In this document: positions 9,542 to 18,438 of the stretch, piece after piece | Numbering within the stretch: position 1 is the stretch's first letter | How the letters are laid out: every line of letters starts with the position of its first letter | Assembly (NCBI GenBank): GCA_035570055.1 | Contig: DATMLM010000006.1 | Location: 1 to 64,000, forward strand | Origin: DASRDS01 sp035570055 | GTDB taxonomy: Bacteria; Gemmatimonadota; Gemmatimonadetes; Gemmatimonadales; Gemmatimonadaceae | Direction of reading: 5' to 3' | Length of the DNA: 64,000 nt | Notes under the pieces: generated by a model | What the model saw: only the letters and a program-made list of their open reading frames with translations | Told to the model about the DNA's origin: nothing | Database searches by the model: none | Made by a program: the position numbers and the translations under genes

Positions 9542-10765
9542 TTGCATCCCCTTCTCCGCCCCGCGTACGCCGGTATTGCCAGAGTAGCGGCGACACTCTC
9601 CGAGGCCAAGTGGCTGAGAGCACTCGGAGCTCGCGCAGGCCTCATCGACCGCTACCGCGCGTGGGCGACTGTTCATCGAGATACGAGCCGCCCGCTCCTC
9701 TGGATCCATGCTCCGTCCGTTGGCGAAGCGCTGCAAGCGCGACCCATCGTCGAGCTCATCCGTTCCGAGCGACCTGCCGTCCAGATCGCGTTCACGTACT
9801 ACTCTCCGAGTGCTGAACGGTTCTCTCGCTCGCTCCCCGTCGATTTCACGGATTACCTCCCGTTCGACCGCGCGAGTGATATCGACGCGGCGCTGGATGC
9901 ACTCTTGCCTTCGGTGCTCGTGTTCAGCAAGCTCGACGTGTGGCCCGTGCTTGTCGAGCGCGCCGCTGCCCGAGGAGTGCGACTCGGACTCCTGAGCGCA
10001 ACGCTGAGTGCCCGATCGTCCCGACGATCGATGTTCGCGAGAGCCGTCCTCCATGATGCATATGCCAGGCTCGACGCCGTCGGCGCTATCGACTCGGCCG
10101 ACGCGAGGCGCCTCATCGAGATCGGCGTCCGTCCGGATGTGATCGAGATCACGGGCGACACACGCTACGATCAAGTCTGGCGAATGGCCGCCGACGCGGC
10201 GGGCGCGTTCCCGGAGCTCGCGGGGCGATCCATCTGCGTCGCCGGCTCGACATGGCCCCCCGACGAGCGCGTCGTCCTCGAGGGATGGCTGGGCAGCGGG
10301 ATGCGACTCATCGTGGCTCCGCACGAGCCGACCCCGACACACGTGCATCACATCGAGACCTGGGCCGCATCCCACAAAGTGCCGTCGAGCCGGTTATCAT
10401 CCGGCGCGACAGCAGCCGATCTCATCATCGTCGACAGCGTCGGCGTGCTCGCTCGACTCTACTCTCGTGCGACGGTGGCCTACGTGGGCGGCGGGTTTGG
10501 CCGCGCGGGGCTGCACTCCGTCTTGGAACCGGCCGCCTTCGGCGTACCGGTTCTCTTTGGGCCGCGGCACACCGCTAGTCGCGACGCCGGCCTCCTGCTC
10601 GCCGCTGGGGGCGGCTTCATCGTGCGGTCGCCGACGGAGTTTCGCGCGAGGCTGCGCGCCAACGAGCAAGCCGGCGAAGCCGCCCGAGAGACCGTGCGTC
10701 AGGGACTCGGCGCGGCCAGACGGTCGCTTGCTCTCGTCGACCGGCTGATGGTCGGACGGGAGTGA
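9542..10765 (+). CDS. waaA: 3-deoxy-D-manno-octulosonic acid (Kdo) transferase
   Basis: This 407-residue protein matches the GT30 family that adds Kdo to lipid A at the inner membrane. The N-terminal half contains HAPSVGEALQARP, where Glu62 is the likely catalytic base, and FTYYSPSA. The C-terminal half has VAGSTWPPDE, VAPHEP and YVGGGFGRAGLHSVLEPAAFG, the sugar-nucleotide binding half. It starts with TTG at 9542, 3 bp after the DsbA-like gene, so the two are probably cotranscribed. The 3' end overlaps the convergent EAL gene by 67 bp. Its presence supports an LPS-containing outer membrane. Confidence 0.93.
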   Translation: MHPLLRPAYAGIARVAATLSEAKWLRALGARAGLIDRYRAWATVHRDTSRPLLWIHAPSVGEALQARPIVELIRSERPAVQIAFTYYSPSAERFSRSLPVDFTDYLPFDRASDIDAALDALLPSVLVFSKLDVWPVLVERAAARGVRLGLLSATLSARSSRRSMFARAVLHDAYARLDAVGAIDSADARRLIEIGVRPDVIEITGDTRYDQVWRMAADAAGAFPELAGRSICVAGSTWPPDERVVLEGWLGSGMRLIVAPHEPTPTHVHHIETWAASHKVPSSRLSSGATAADLIIVDSVGVLARLYSRATVAYVGGGFGRAGLHSVLEPAAFGVPVLFGPRHTASRDAGLLLAAGGGFIVRSPTEFRARLRANEQAGEAARETVRQGLGAARRSLALVDRLMVGRE

Positions 10766-11922
10766 TCGACAAAGAAACCCTGCACCAGGTGCACGCCTAA
10801 GCGCCGCACCTCGGCATACTCCTCGGCGCGCTCGACACCCTCGGCGATCACCTGCGCGCCCTGCTCGTTCGCGAAACGGACCATCGTCTCGACCAGATGT
10901 CGTTTCGTTGCGCTGGCGTCAATTCCCGAAATGAGGGACAGATCGAGCTTGATGAAATTGGGCTCGAGATTCGCGATCGACCCCAGTCCGGCGAAGCCGC
11001 TCCCGGCGTCGTCTACCGCCACGCGGATCCCCCGAGCGCGGAATGCGGCGAGGCGCTCGCGGAACCGGGGATAGTCTTTGATCGCGATCCGCTCGGTGAT
11101 CTCGATGACCAACCGATGGGGATCGCCCGGCAAATCGAAATCCGGGTCGGAGAAGTCGTGTGGGTCGACGTTCAAGAACAACAGCTCGCCCGGGAGCAAC
11201 CGATCGAGGCCGTCGAGGGCTGTCGTCCGACACAGGCGGCTCAATTCCCAGATGAGATTGGCCTCGGCCGCGATCTCGAACATGAGCTCGGGACGCCGCA
11301 GCCCCTTCCGAGTCCCTCGCGCGAGGGCCTCATATCCAAACACGGTTCCGCTGGCCGCGACGACGATGGGGTGATAATCGATATAGATCGCGCGCTCGCG
11401 AATGCTCTCCTTGAGCTCGGCGATGCGGCGCAACCGCTCCTGTTGCTCCACGCTTCTCGCGGCACCTGCTGCTTCGCGAATGGCGCGATAGATGATGCGC
11501 TCGAACCGAATGCGGGGATCGACGCGCGCTTCGGCACGCCCGGTGACAATCTCGCACAAGGCCGCGATCTCTTCTCCGTGGGCCGCCTCGATCCGGCCGA
11601 CCACGCGGGACTCGACATCCAATGCATCGCGAGCGGATGTATGGACAATCGCGAAGTTGTCGTCGAAGGGATGGAGGGACAGTGCCATCGCGTCGCCGGG
11701 GACGAGGTCGAGCAGGGCCGCGGCGACCGTGTCCATGATGGCGTCGAACTTTTCCCAGCCGTAGATCTCCTCGACCTTCGAGCCCCTAACGAAGTTGAGA
11801 TAGAGCACGGCGAGATCACCGCGATCGCGCGCGAGGGCCCGCAAGGCCTCGCGCGCGTCGAGCACGGTGGGTAACGCCGACACCGCTACTTCCGAGCCCC
11901 CGTCAGTCCGAGCGGCGTCCAC
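10699..11922 (-). CDS. EAL-domain cyclic-di-GMP phosphodiesterase
   Basis: The C-terminal domain (about residues 170-390) is an EAL domain that hydrolyses c-di-GMP. The key residues are present: EAL at 198-200, NVDP (Asn251), EITE (Glu274), DDAGSG (Asp304/305), Lys325, EGVE (361-364) and Gln381, so it is probably active. The N-terminal 140 residues look like a degenerate GGDEF fold (LAVLYLNFVRGSKVEEIYGW) with no GGDEF motif, perhaps a regulatory module. The start at 11922 overlaps the upstream gene by 37 bp. A GTG at 11883, just after that gene's stop, is an alternative. No membrane segment is seen. Confidence 0.88.
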   Translation of the reverse strand: MDAARTDGGSEVAVSALPTVLDAREALRALARDRGDLAVLYLNFVRGSKVEEIYGWEKFDAIMDTVAAALLDLVPGDAMALSLHPFDDNFAIVHTSARDALDVESRVVGRIEAAHGEEIAALCEIVTGRAEARVDPRIRFERIIYRAIREAAGAARSVEQQERLRRIAELKESIRERAIYIDYHPIVVAASGTVFGYEALARGTRKGLRRPELMFEIAAEANLIWELSRLCRTTALDGLDRLLPGELLFLNVDPHDFSDPDFDLPGDPHRLVIEITERIAIKDYPRFRERLAAFRARGIRVAVDDAGSGFAGLGSIANLEPNFIKLDLSLISGIDASATKRHLVETMVRFANEQGAQVIAEGVERAEEYAEVRRLGVHLVQGFFVDHSRPTISRSTRASDRLAAPSP

Positions 11923-12539
11923 GCCACGGAGAAGCCGATACCCGGGTCATTTGGCAGCGCGTTCGATCCGCCGAACGTACCGAGCAGGCGCACGGATATC
12001 TGCGGCGTCAACTCCATCGATCCGCCGATGTCGAACTCGACGCCGAGCTTCGTGTCGCCCGGCGAATTGTCGATCGATAGTCGTGGTTCGATATATGGGG
12101 TAATCGCCATGGGGCTTCCCTGGATCGGGAATCGATGCCCGATCGAGATGCCGAACGGGATCCGGAACGTGTTCGGGTTGCCGAACGCGTCGTAGAACCC
12201 CCCCGTCAGCAGGAAGTCGAGCGGAATGTCCTTTGACTCGCGCGCCAACTGGTAACCGATCGAGCCGCCGATCAAACCGTGCGTGTCGGCGTGTGGCGGG
12301 CTCGTGAAGCCGCCCTCGAGCTCGAGGATGAAATCGGGGGCGATGCCCTCACGCCACTGCGCGAGCAGACCCGTGCCGCCGTCGCCGCTCGAGAATACGG
12401 CGAAGTTGAATTCTCGGTTGACGACGCGAGGGCCTTGGAATTCAGGGTAGTTCCACGCTTGCGCGCTCGCTTCGCTCGCGACGCTCGCGCACAAGACCAT
12501 GGCGAACACGCACGTAACCAGTCGAACACGATCGATCAT
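11886..12539 (-). CDS. Outer-membrane beta-barrel protein
   Basis: A 217-residue protein with a signal peptide (MIDRVRLVTCVFAMVL to SEASAQA). It is followed by alternating beta-strand patterns with glycine- and aromatic-rich turns (GLIGGSIGYQLA, FGISIGHRFPI), typical of a small porin-like barrel. The ATG at 12539 gives the signal peptide; a longer frame reaches 12614 but adds a non-hydrophobic leader. It sits between atpC (87 bp upstream) and the EAL gene (37-bp overlap). It may be read from the atp promoter or its own. Function unknown. Confidence 0.7.
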   Translation of the reverse strand: MIDRVRLVTCVFAMVLCASVASEASAQAWNYPEFQGPRVVNREFNFAVFSSGDGGTGLLAQWREGIAPDFILELEGGFTSPPHADTHGLIGGSIGYQLARESKDIPLDFLLTGGFYDAFGNPNTFRIPFGISIGHRFPIQGSPMAITPYIEPRLSIDNSPGDTKLGVEFDIGGSMELTPQISVRLLGTFGGSNALPNDPGIGFSVAWTPLGLTGARK

Positions 12540-12626
12540 GCAATTTCTCCGGTATTTAGACAGGAAGGGCCGGCCCCCTGCACTGGCGGCATACTGTGTG
12601 CCGCGGCGCCGCATTTCCCGGGTCGT

Positions 12627-12868
12627 TCAGGCTTCGTCGGCGTGATCGGTGATGACCCGTACCTGATCGTCGACCACCTGTAGCACGCCGCCCCGCACGG
12701 TGAACCGATGGCTCCCCAGGCGGAGCGTGCCGGTTCCCAGTAGTGTGACCATCGGGGCGTGACGCGGCAGGATGCCGAGATCGCCGTCGAACGCGGGCGC
12801 GCGGACGGATTCGACGTCGCCCTCGAAGACGACACGCTCTGGCGACACGACCGAGACGTGCAGTGGCA

Positions 12869-12869
<1 letters not shown>
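12627..12869 (-). CDS. atpC: F1 ATP synthase epsilon subunit, short form
   Basis: The 80 residues match the N-terminal beta-sandwich of the epsilon subunit (VVSPERVVFEGDVESVRAPAFDGDLGILPRHAPMV). The usual C-terminal two-helix domain, which inhibits ATP hydrolysis in bacteria with about 130-140 residue subunits, is absent. Reading runs to a normal stop with no frameshift evidence, and short epsilon subunits are known in some lineages. The start overlaps the atpD stop by one base (TAATG). It closes the atpAGDC cluster. Confidence 0.93.
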
Positions 12870-14302
<1,433 letters not shown>

Positions 14303-14303
14303 A

Positions 14304-15170
14304 TTACTCCAGTGCCGCCGCGCCGCCGACGATCTCCGCGATCTCTTGCGTGATCTGGGCCTGACGCGCGCGATTGTAGTTGCGCTTATACGTGGTGAGG
14401 AGATCCGTCGCGTTGTCGGTCGCGTTCTTCATCGCGGTCCGCCGCGCGCCTTGCTCGCTGGCCGCGGTCTCGACCAGCGCCCGGTACACGGTGTTGCGCA
14501 CGTAGGCCGGGAGCAGCATCCCGAGAATCTCCTCGGCGTTCGGCGCCAAGATGTAGTCTCGGACCTGCTTCCGGTCTTTCCGCTCGGGAGCCGCGACGGG
14601 CAAGACTTGTTCCGACACCGGCGGGGTCGAGAGCGGCGAATTGTACTTGGCCGAGACGAGATACAGCGCGTCGATCTTCTTGTCGATGAACTGCTGCATG
14701 AGATCGTCGACCAGACTCTTCGCATCGTCGGCCGTCGGCCGATCGGTGATGTCGGTGCGGCTCGCGGCGACCGGCCGATTGACGTAGCGAAAGTATCCCA
14801 AGCCTTTGCGGCCGACGACGTGGAGATCGATCGCGGCGCCGTTCTTCTCGACTCGCTCGATCACACCGCGCGCTTCGCGGATCAAGTTCGCGTTGAACGC
14901 GCCGGCGAGGCCGCGGTTCGACGTGAGGAGCAGCACCGCCGCGCGACTAGCCTTCGCGGGTTGGCGGAGCAGCGGGAAGCGATCGGCGAGCTCCGGCGAA
15001 TACAGATCGGCGATCATCTCGCGGAGCACCTTGGCGTACGGGCGCGCGCCGACGACCCGATCTTGCGCGCGCTTGAGCTTCGAGGTCGCGACCATTTCCA
15101 TGGTCCGTGTGATCCGGCGGGTGTTCTCGACCGACCGGATCCGACTTCGAAGCTCGCGGCCCTTAGCCAC
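14304..15170 (-). CDS. atpG: F1 ATP synthase gamma subunit
   Basis: A 288-residue central rotor shaft. The N-terminal helix (KGRELRSRIRSVENTRRITRTM) and the C-terminal helix (ENATDLLTTYKRNYNRARQ-type) with ITQEIAEIVGGAAAL are the family signatures that form the coiled coil inside the alpha3beta3 ring. The start overlaps the atpA stop by 8 bp, and atpD begins 1 bp after its end. Length is normal for the family. Confidence 0.97.
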   Translation of the reverse strand: MAKGRELRSRIRSVENTRRITRTMEMVATSKLKRAQDRVVGARPYAKVLREMIADLYSPELADRFPLLRQPAKASRAAVLLLTSNRGLAGAFNANLIREARGVIERVEKNGAAIDLHVVGRKGLGYFRYVNRPVAASRTDITDRPTADDAKSLVDDLMQQFIDKKIDALYLVSAKYNSPLSTPPVSEQVLPVAAPERKDRKQVRDYILAPNAEEILGMLLPAYVRNTVYRALVETAASEQGARRTAMKNATDNATDLLTTYKRNYNRARQAQITQEIAEIVGGAAALE

Positions 15171-16734
15171 GGAATTGCTTGGTGAACGTCTCGATGCCCC
15201 GTCTCAGATCCGCCTCGGTCTCCTTGGAGATCGCCTTCTCTTTATTGATGCGGTCCGCCACCTGCGGGAACTGGGCGGCCATGTACGGGTGGAACTTGTT
15301 TTCCCAATCCCTGATGTCCGCAACGGGAATGCTATCGAGCAGTCCTTGCGTGACCGCAAAGATCGACATGACCTGTTGGGCGACCGGCATGGGCGCGTAC
15401 TGCGGCTGCTTGAGTATCTCGACGGTGCGTGCACCGCGATCCAGCTGTCGCCTCGTCGCGGCATCGAGATCCGAGGCAAACGCCGAGAACGCTTCGAGCT
15501 CACGATACTGGGCCAGATCGAGGCGCAGTCGTCCGGCAACGGCCTTCATGGCCTTGATCTGTGCCGAGCCACCCACGCGCGAAACCGAAATGCCGACGTT
15601 GATCGCCGGGCGGACGTTGGCGAAGAAGAGATCAGAATCCAAGAAGATCTGACCATCGGTAATCGAGATGACGTTCGTCGGGATGTAGGCCGAGACGTCG
15701 CCCGCTTGCGTCTCGATGATCGGAAGCGCGGTCAGCGAGCCACCCGTTTTGAAGATCGTCTTATTGTCGACAATCGTCGGATCATCGGAGAGCTTGGCGG
15801 CGCGCTCGAGCAGGCGCGAGTGGAGATAGAAGACGTCACCCGGGTATGCCTCGCGACCGGGAGGGCGGCGCAGGACTAACGAGAGCGAGCGATAGGCTTG
15901 TGCTTGTTTTGACAGGTCATCGTACACGCACAGCGTCGGCTTGCCCTCGTAATACATGAAGTACTCGGCCATCGCACACCCCGAGTACGGCGCGATGTAC
16001 TGCATCGGTGCCGGGTCGGAGGCGGACGCGTTGACGATGATCGTGTACTCCATCGCCCCGGTCTCGCGGAGCTTGGCTTCCACGGCGCGGACCGTGGAGG
16101 CCTTTTGGCCGATGGCGACATAGACGCAGATGACGCCCGTGCCTTTCTGGTTGATAATCGTGTCGATCGCGATCGCCGTCTTGCCGATGCCGCGGTCGCC
16201 GATGATGAGCTCGCGCTGGCCACGACCGATCGGGATCATCGAGTCGACGGCCTTGAGGCCGGTCTGCAACGGCTCCTTGACCGGCTGGCGCACGATGATG
16301 CCCGGGGCGTCGGACTCGACCTTCCGCGTGAACTTCGTGTTGATCGCGCCGAGTCCGTCGAGGGGCCGGCCCAGCGCGTCGACGACGCGGCCGACCATCT
16401 CGGGTCCAACCGGGACTTCGAGCACGCGGGACGTGCGGCGCACCTCATCGCCCTCGCGGAGCACGAGGTAGTTCCCGAGGATGACCGCGCCGATGTTGTC
16501 CTCTTCCAGGTTCAGCGCCAGCGCGGTGATCACCTCGCCGGTCTCGGACGCCGTGATCTCGAGCATCTCGCCAGACATCGCCTTCTCCAAACCATAGATG
16601 CGGGCGATGCCGTCCTTCACCTCCAGTACGCTGCCAACCTCCTCGACGTCGAGCTCATGCAGGTCGGCCGCCTCGATTTCGCGGAGGAGAATGTCCTTGA
16701 TCTCACCAGGACGGAGCGTTGTATCGGAGGCCAT
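15163..16734 (-). CDS. atpA: F1 ATP synthase alpha subunit
   Basis: The 523-residue non-catalytic nucleotide-binding subunit. The P-loop is GDRGIGKT at residues 179-186, where most alpha subunits have GDRQTGKT; Lys and Thr are kept. The C-terminal region carries RVGGSAQIKAMK, typical of the family. It is the first gene of the cluster. No atpH (delta) or F0 genes lie upstream, where an SDR gene stands instead, so the remaining ATP synthase genes must be elsewhere. A CRP-like palindrome lies about 42 bp before the start. Confidence 0.97.
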   Translation of the reverse strand: MASDTTLRPGEIKDILLREIEAADLHELDVEEVGSVLEVKDGIARIYGLEKAMSGEMLEITASETGEVITALALNLEEDNIGAVILGNYLVLREGDEVRRTSRVLEVPVGPEMVGRVVDALGRPLDGLGAINTKFTRKVESDAPGIIVRQPVKEPLQTGLKAVDSMIPIGRGQRELIIGDRGIGKTAIAIDTIINQKGTGVICVYVAIGQKASTVRAVEAKLRETGAMEYTIIVNASASDPAPMQYIAPYSGCAMAEYFMYYEGKPTLCVYDDLSKQAQAYRSLSLVLRRPPGREAYPGDVFYLHSRLLERAAKLSDDPTIVDNKTIFKTGGSLTALPIIETQAGDVSAYIPTNVISITDGQIFLDSDLFFANVRPAINVGISVSRVGGSAQIKAMKAVAGRLRLDLAQYRELEAFSAFASDLDAATRRQLDRGARTVEILKQPQYAPMPVAQQVMSIFAVTQGLLDSIPVADIRDWENKFHPYMAAQFPQVADRINKEKAISKETEADLRRGIETFTKQFRG

Positions 16735-16765
16735 ATCGAGTCGGGGGCTGAGGAGTCGGGGTACA

Positions 16766-16787
16766 GCTTGTGAAAATTATCACAAGC
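16766..16787. promoter_or_regulatory. CRP/FNR-type palindrome in the atpA promoter region
   Basis: An 8-bp perfect inverted repeat GCTTGTGA / TCACAAGC with a 6-bp spacer contains TGTGA-N6-TCACA, the consensus of CRP-family sites. Its centre is about 42 bp upstream of the atpA ATG. On the minus strand the spacer also forms TGTGATAAT, an extended -10-like element, so the palindrome would overlap the promoter core. A transcription terminator for the SDR gene is the alternative, but no T-run follows. Confidence 0.5.
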
Positions 16788-16816
16788 CGAGGTCGCCGCA
16801 AGCCGGCCCCCCCAGC

Positions 16817-17575
16817 TCAGCGCACGTATGAAGCTCCGTTCACGTCTATGGTTGTCCCCGTGGCATGCGGCGCAAGTCCCGACGCCAGAAAGGCCACGAC
16901 GTTCGCGACGTCCTGCGGAGGCGCCATGGTGCCCATGGGAATGTCCTGCACCAGTTTCTCCAGCCCCACCATCTGGATAGACTGCCGCGCCATATCCGTC
17001 GCGACCCATCCCGGCGCGACCCCGTACGCCAGCACGCCGTCGCGGGCATAGCCTCTCGCAATGCTCTTGGTGAGCGCGACGACGGCGCCCTTCGAGGCAG
17101 CGTAGTGCATGTAATGCGGCGAGTCGCCGCGGAACGCGGCGCGGCTCGAGATGTTGATAATCGTTCCTCCGCCGCGTGAGCGAAAATGCAGAATCGCTTC
17201 CCGGCAGAGATCGGCGAGGGCAACCACGTTGACGCGCCAGGTGGTGTCCCACGCCGCGCGCCAGGCGTCGAGCGGATCGTCGATGCTGGCCTCGATCGCG
17301 ACGCCCGCATTGTTCACGAGGACGTCGATATGGCCACGCCACGCGACTGCATCTGACCAGAGCTGGGTGCCGGCGCCATCCGCGTCGAGCGGCGTGCGCA
17401 CGGAGACGACGCGGTCGGTTCCGAGATCGGCGACGATCTGCTCGGCCTGTATCCCGCTCGCGCTGTAGTGGAGCACCACTTGGGCGCCCGCTTGGGCCAA
17501 CGTCCGCACGATATACGCGCCAATGCCGCGCGATCCGCCCGTGACGAGCACCACCTTTTGGTTGAGATCGATCAT
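16817..17575 (-). CDS. Short-chain dehydrogenase/reductase, FabG-like
   Basis: A 252-residue classical SDR. It has the NAD(P)-binding motif TGGSRGIG (residues 12-19), NNAG near residue 90, a catalytic Ser in INISSRAAF and the YMHYAASK active-site Tyr/Lys. It ends with VNGASYVR, near the usual VDGG. It probably reduces a 3-oxoacyl or similar ketone substrate with NADPH in the cytoplasm; the substrate cannot be read from the sequence. It lies upstream of atpA on the same strand and divergent from the cold shock gene. Confidence 0.88.
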   Translation of the reverse strand: MIDLNQKVVLVTGGSRGIGAYIVRTLAQAGAQVVLHYSASGIQAEQIVADLGTDRVVSVRTPLDADGAGTQLWSDAVAWRGHIDVLVNNAGVAIEASIDDPLDAWRAAWDTTWRVNVVALADLCREAILHFRSRGGGTIINISSRAAFRGDSPHYMHYAASKGAVVALTKSIARGYARDGVLAYGVAPGWVATDMARQSIQMVGLEKLVQDIPMGTMAPPQDVANVVAFLASGLAPHATGTTIDVNGASYVR

Positions 17576-17602
17576 GGACCAAGCTACCTTTTGTGCTGGT
17601 TT

Positions 17603-17632
17603 TTGTTCATGTCCGACAACACTCAGTATTAG
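17603..17632 (+). promoter_or_regulatory. Possible promoter of the cold shock gene
   Basis: TTGTTC (17603-17608) and TATTAG (17627-17632) with an 18-bp spacer lie in the 68-bp gap between the divergent SDR and cold shock genes, 11 bp before the ATG. The match to sigma-70 consensus is moderate. The leader would be very short, and no clear Shine-Dalgarno is seen. Confidence 0.3.
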
Positions 17633-17643
17633 GTACCGAACAA

Positions 17644-17856
17644 ATGCGTACGACCGGCACGGTCAAGTGGTTCAACGACGCCAAGGGTTTCGGGTTTATC
17701 ACGCCCGAGGGCGGCCAGAAGGATTGTTTCGTTCATCACTCCGCGATCAAGGGCAGCGGCTTCAAGTCGCTCGCTGAAGGTGAGCGCGTGGAGTTCGACG
17801 TGGTCCAGGGCGCGAAGGGTCCTGCGGCCGAAAACGTCACGAAACTGGGGCGCTAA
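17644..17856 (+). CDS. Cold shock protein, CspA family
   Basis: A 70-residue OB-fold single-stranded nucleic-acid chaperone. The N-terminus TGTVKWFNDAKGFGFITPEGG holds the RNP1 motif KGFGFI. RNP2 reads CFVHHSAI, where the usual form is VFVHFSAI, so a conserved Phe is replaced by His. The ATG at 17644 gives the normal family length. The stop overlaps the convergent tag gene by 4 bp, and a strong hairpin follows at 17866-17901. Confidence 0.95.
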   Translation: MRTTGTVKWFNDAKGFGFITPEGGQKDCFVHHSAIKGSGFKSLAEGERVEFDVVQGAKGPAAENVTKLGR

Positions 17857-18425
17857 CTCCGCCGGCCATCTGGTGCGTGGCGAAAGCAACGCACCAGATG
17901 GTCGTTCACCAGGCCGATGCCCTGCATGTAAGCGTAGCAGATCGTCGAGCCCACGAACGAAAATCCGCGCTTCTTGAGATCCTTCGACAGGGCGTCCGAC
18001 TCTGGCGTCTTGGCGGGTATGTCTCCTATTGCCTTCCGCCGCCCGTCGATCTGGCGGCCATCCACGAAGCGCCAAACATAGGCGTCGAACGAGCCGAATT
18101 CTTTTTGCACCGCCAGAAACGCCTTCGCGTTCGTCACGGCTGAGGCGACTTTCTGGCGATTGCGGATGATTCCCGGATCGGTCAGGATCTTCGCCAGACG
18201 GGCGGGCGTAAAGCGCGCGACCCTCGCCGGGTCGAATTCGGCGAACGCTTTTCGATAGCCCTCGCGGCGCTTCAAGATCAGCTCCCATGTGAGACCCGCT
18301 TGGGCACCCTCTAAGATCAAGAACTCGAAGTGCACCCGGTCATCGTGCACCGGCACGCCCCACTCTTTGTCGTGGTAGGCGATCATCGCTTCGCTCTTGG
18401 CCCACGGGCAGCGCACGAGATCCAT
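17853..18425 (-). CDS. tag: DNA-3-methyladenine glycosylase I
   Basis: A 190-residue base-excision repair enzyme that removes 3-methyladenine. The start DLVRCPWAKSEAMIAYHDKE and the ILEGAQAGLTWELILKRR segment are diagnostic. All four zinc ligands of the E. coli enzyme have counterparts: Cys6, His18, His176 and Cys180 (NDHLVRCFRH). The gene is convergent with the cold shock gene, and its last codons form one arm of a long inverted repeat. Only 13 bp separate its ATG from the farthest possible start of the divergent histidine kinase. Confidence 0.95.
   Translation of the reverse strand: MDLVRCPWAKSEAMIAYHDKEWGVPVHDDRVHFEFLILEGAQAGLTWELILKRREGYRKAFAEFDPARVARFTPARLAKILTDPGIIRNRQKVASAVTNAKAFLAVQKEFGSFDAYVWRFVDGRQIDGRRKAIGDIPAKTPESDALSKDLKKRGFSFVGSTICYAYMQGIGLVNDHLVRCFRHAPDGRRS
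17866..17901. terminator. 13-bp perfect hairpin inside the tag 3' end, likely bidirectional terminator
   Basis: CCATCTGGTGCGT (17866-17878) pairs perfectly with ACGCACCAGATGG (17889-17901). The 10-nt loop can itself close as GC-GAAA-GC. It starts 10 bp after the cold shock stop and lies in the last codons of tag. No T-run follows on either strand, so intrinsic termination is inferred from stem strength and the convergent position. Confidence 0.55.
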
Positions 18426-18438
18426 GACCCAATAATAG

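Noticed and set aside
12540..12626. Possible terminator or RNA gene after atpC
   Set aside because: Only a short GGGCCGGCCC palindrome is seen, with no T-run and no tRNA-like fold.
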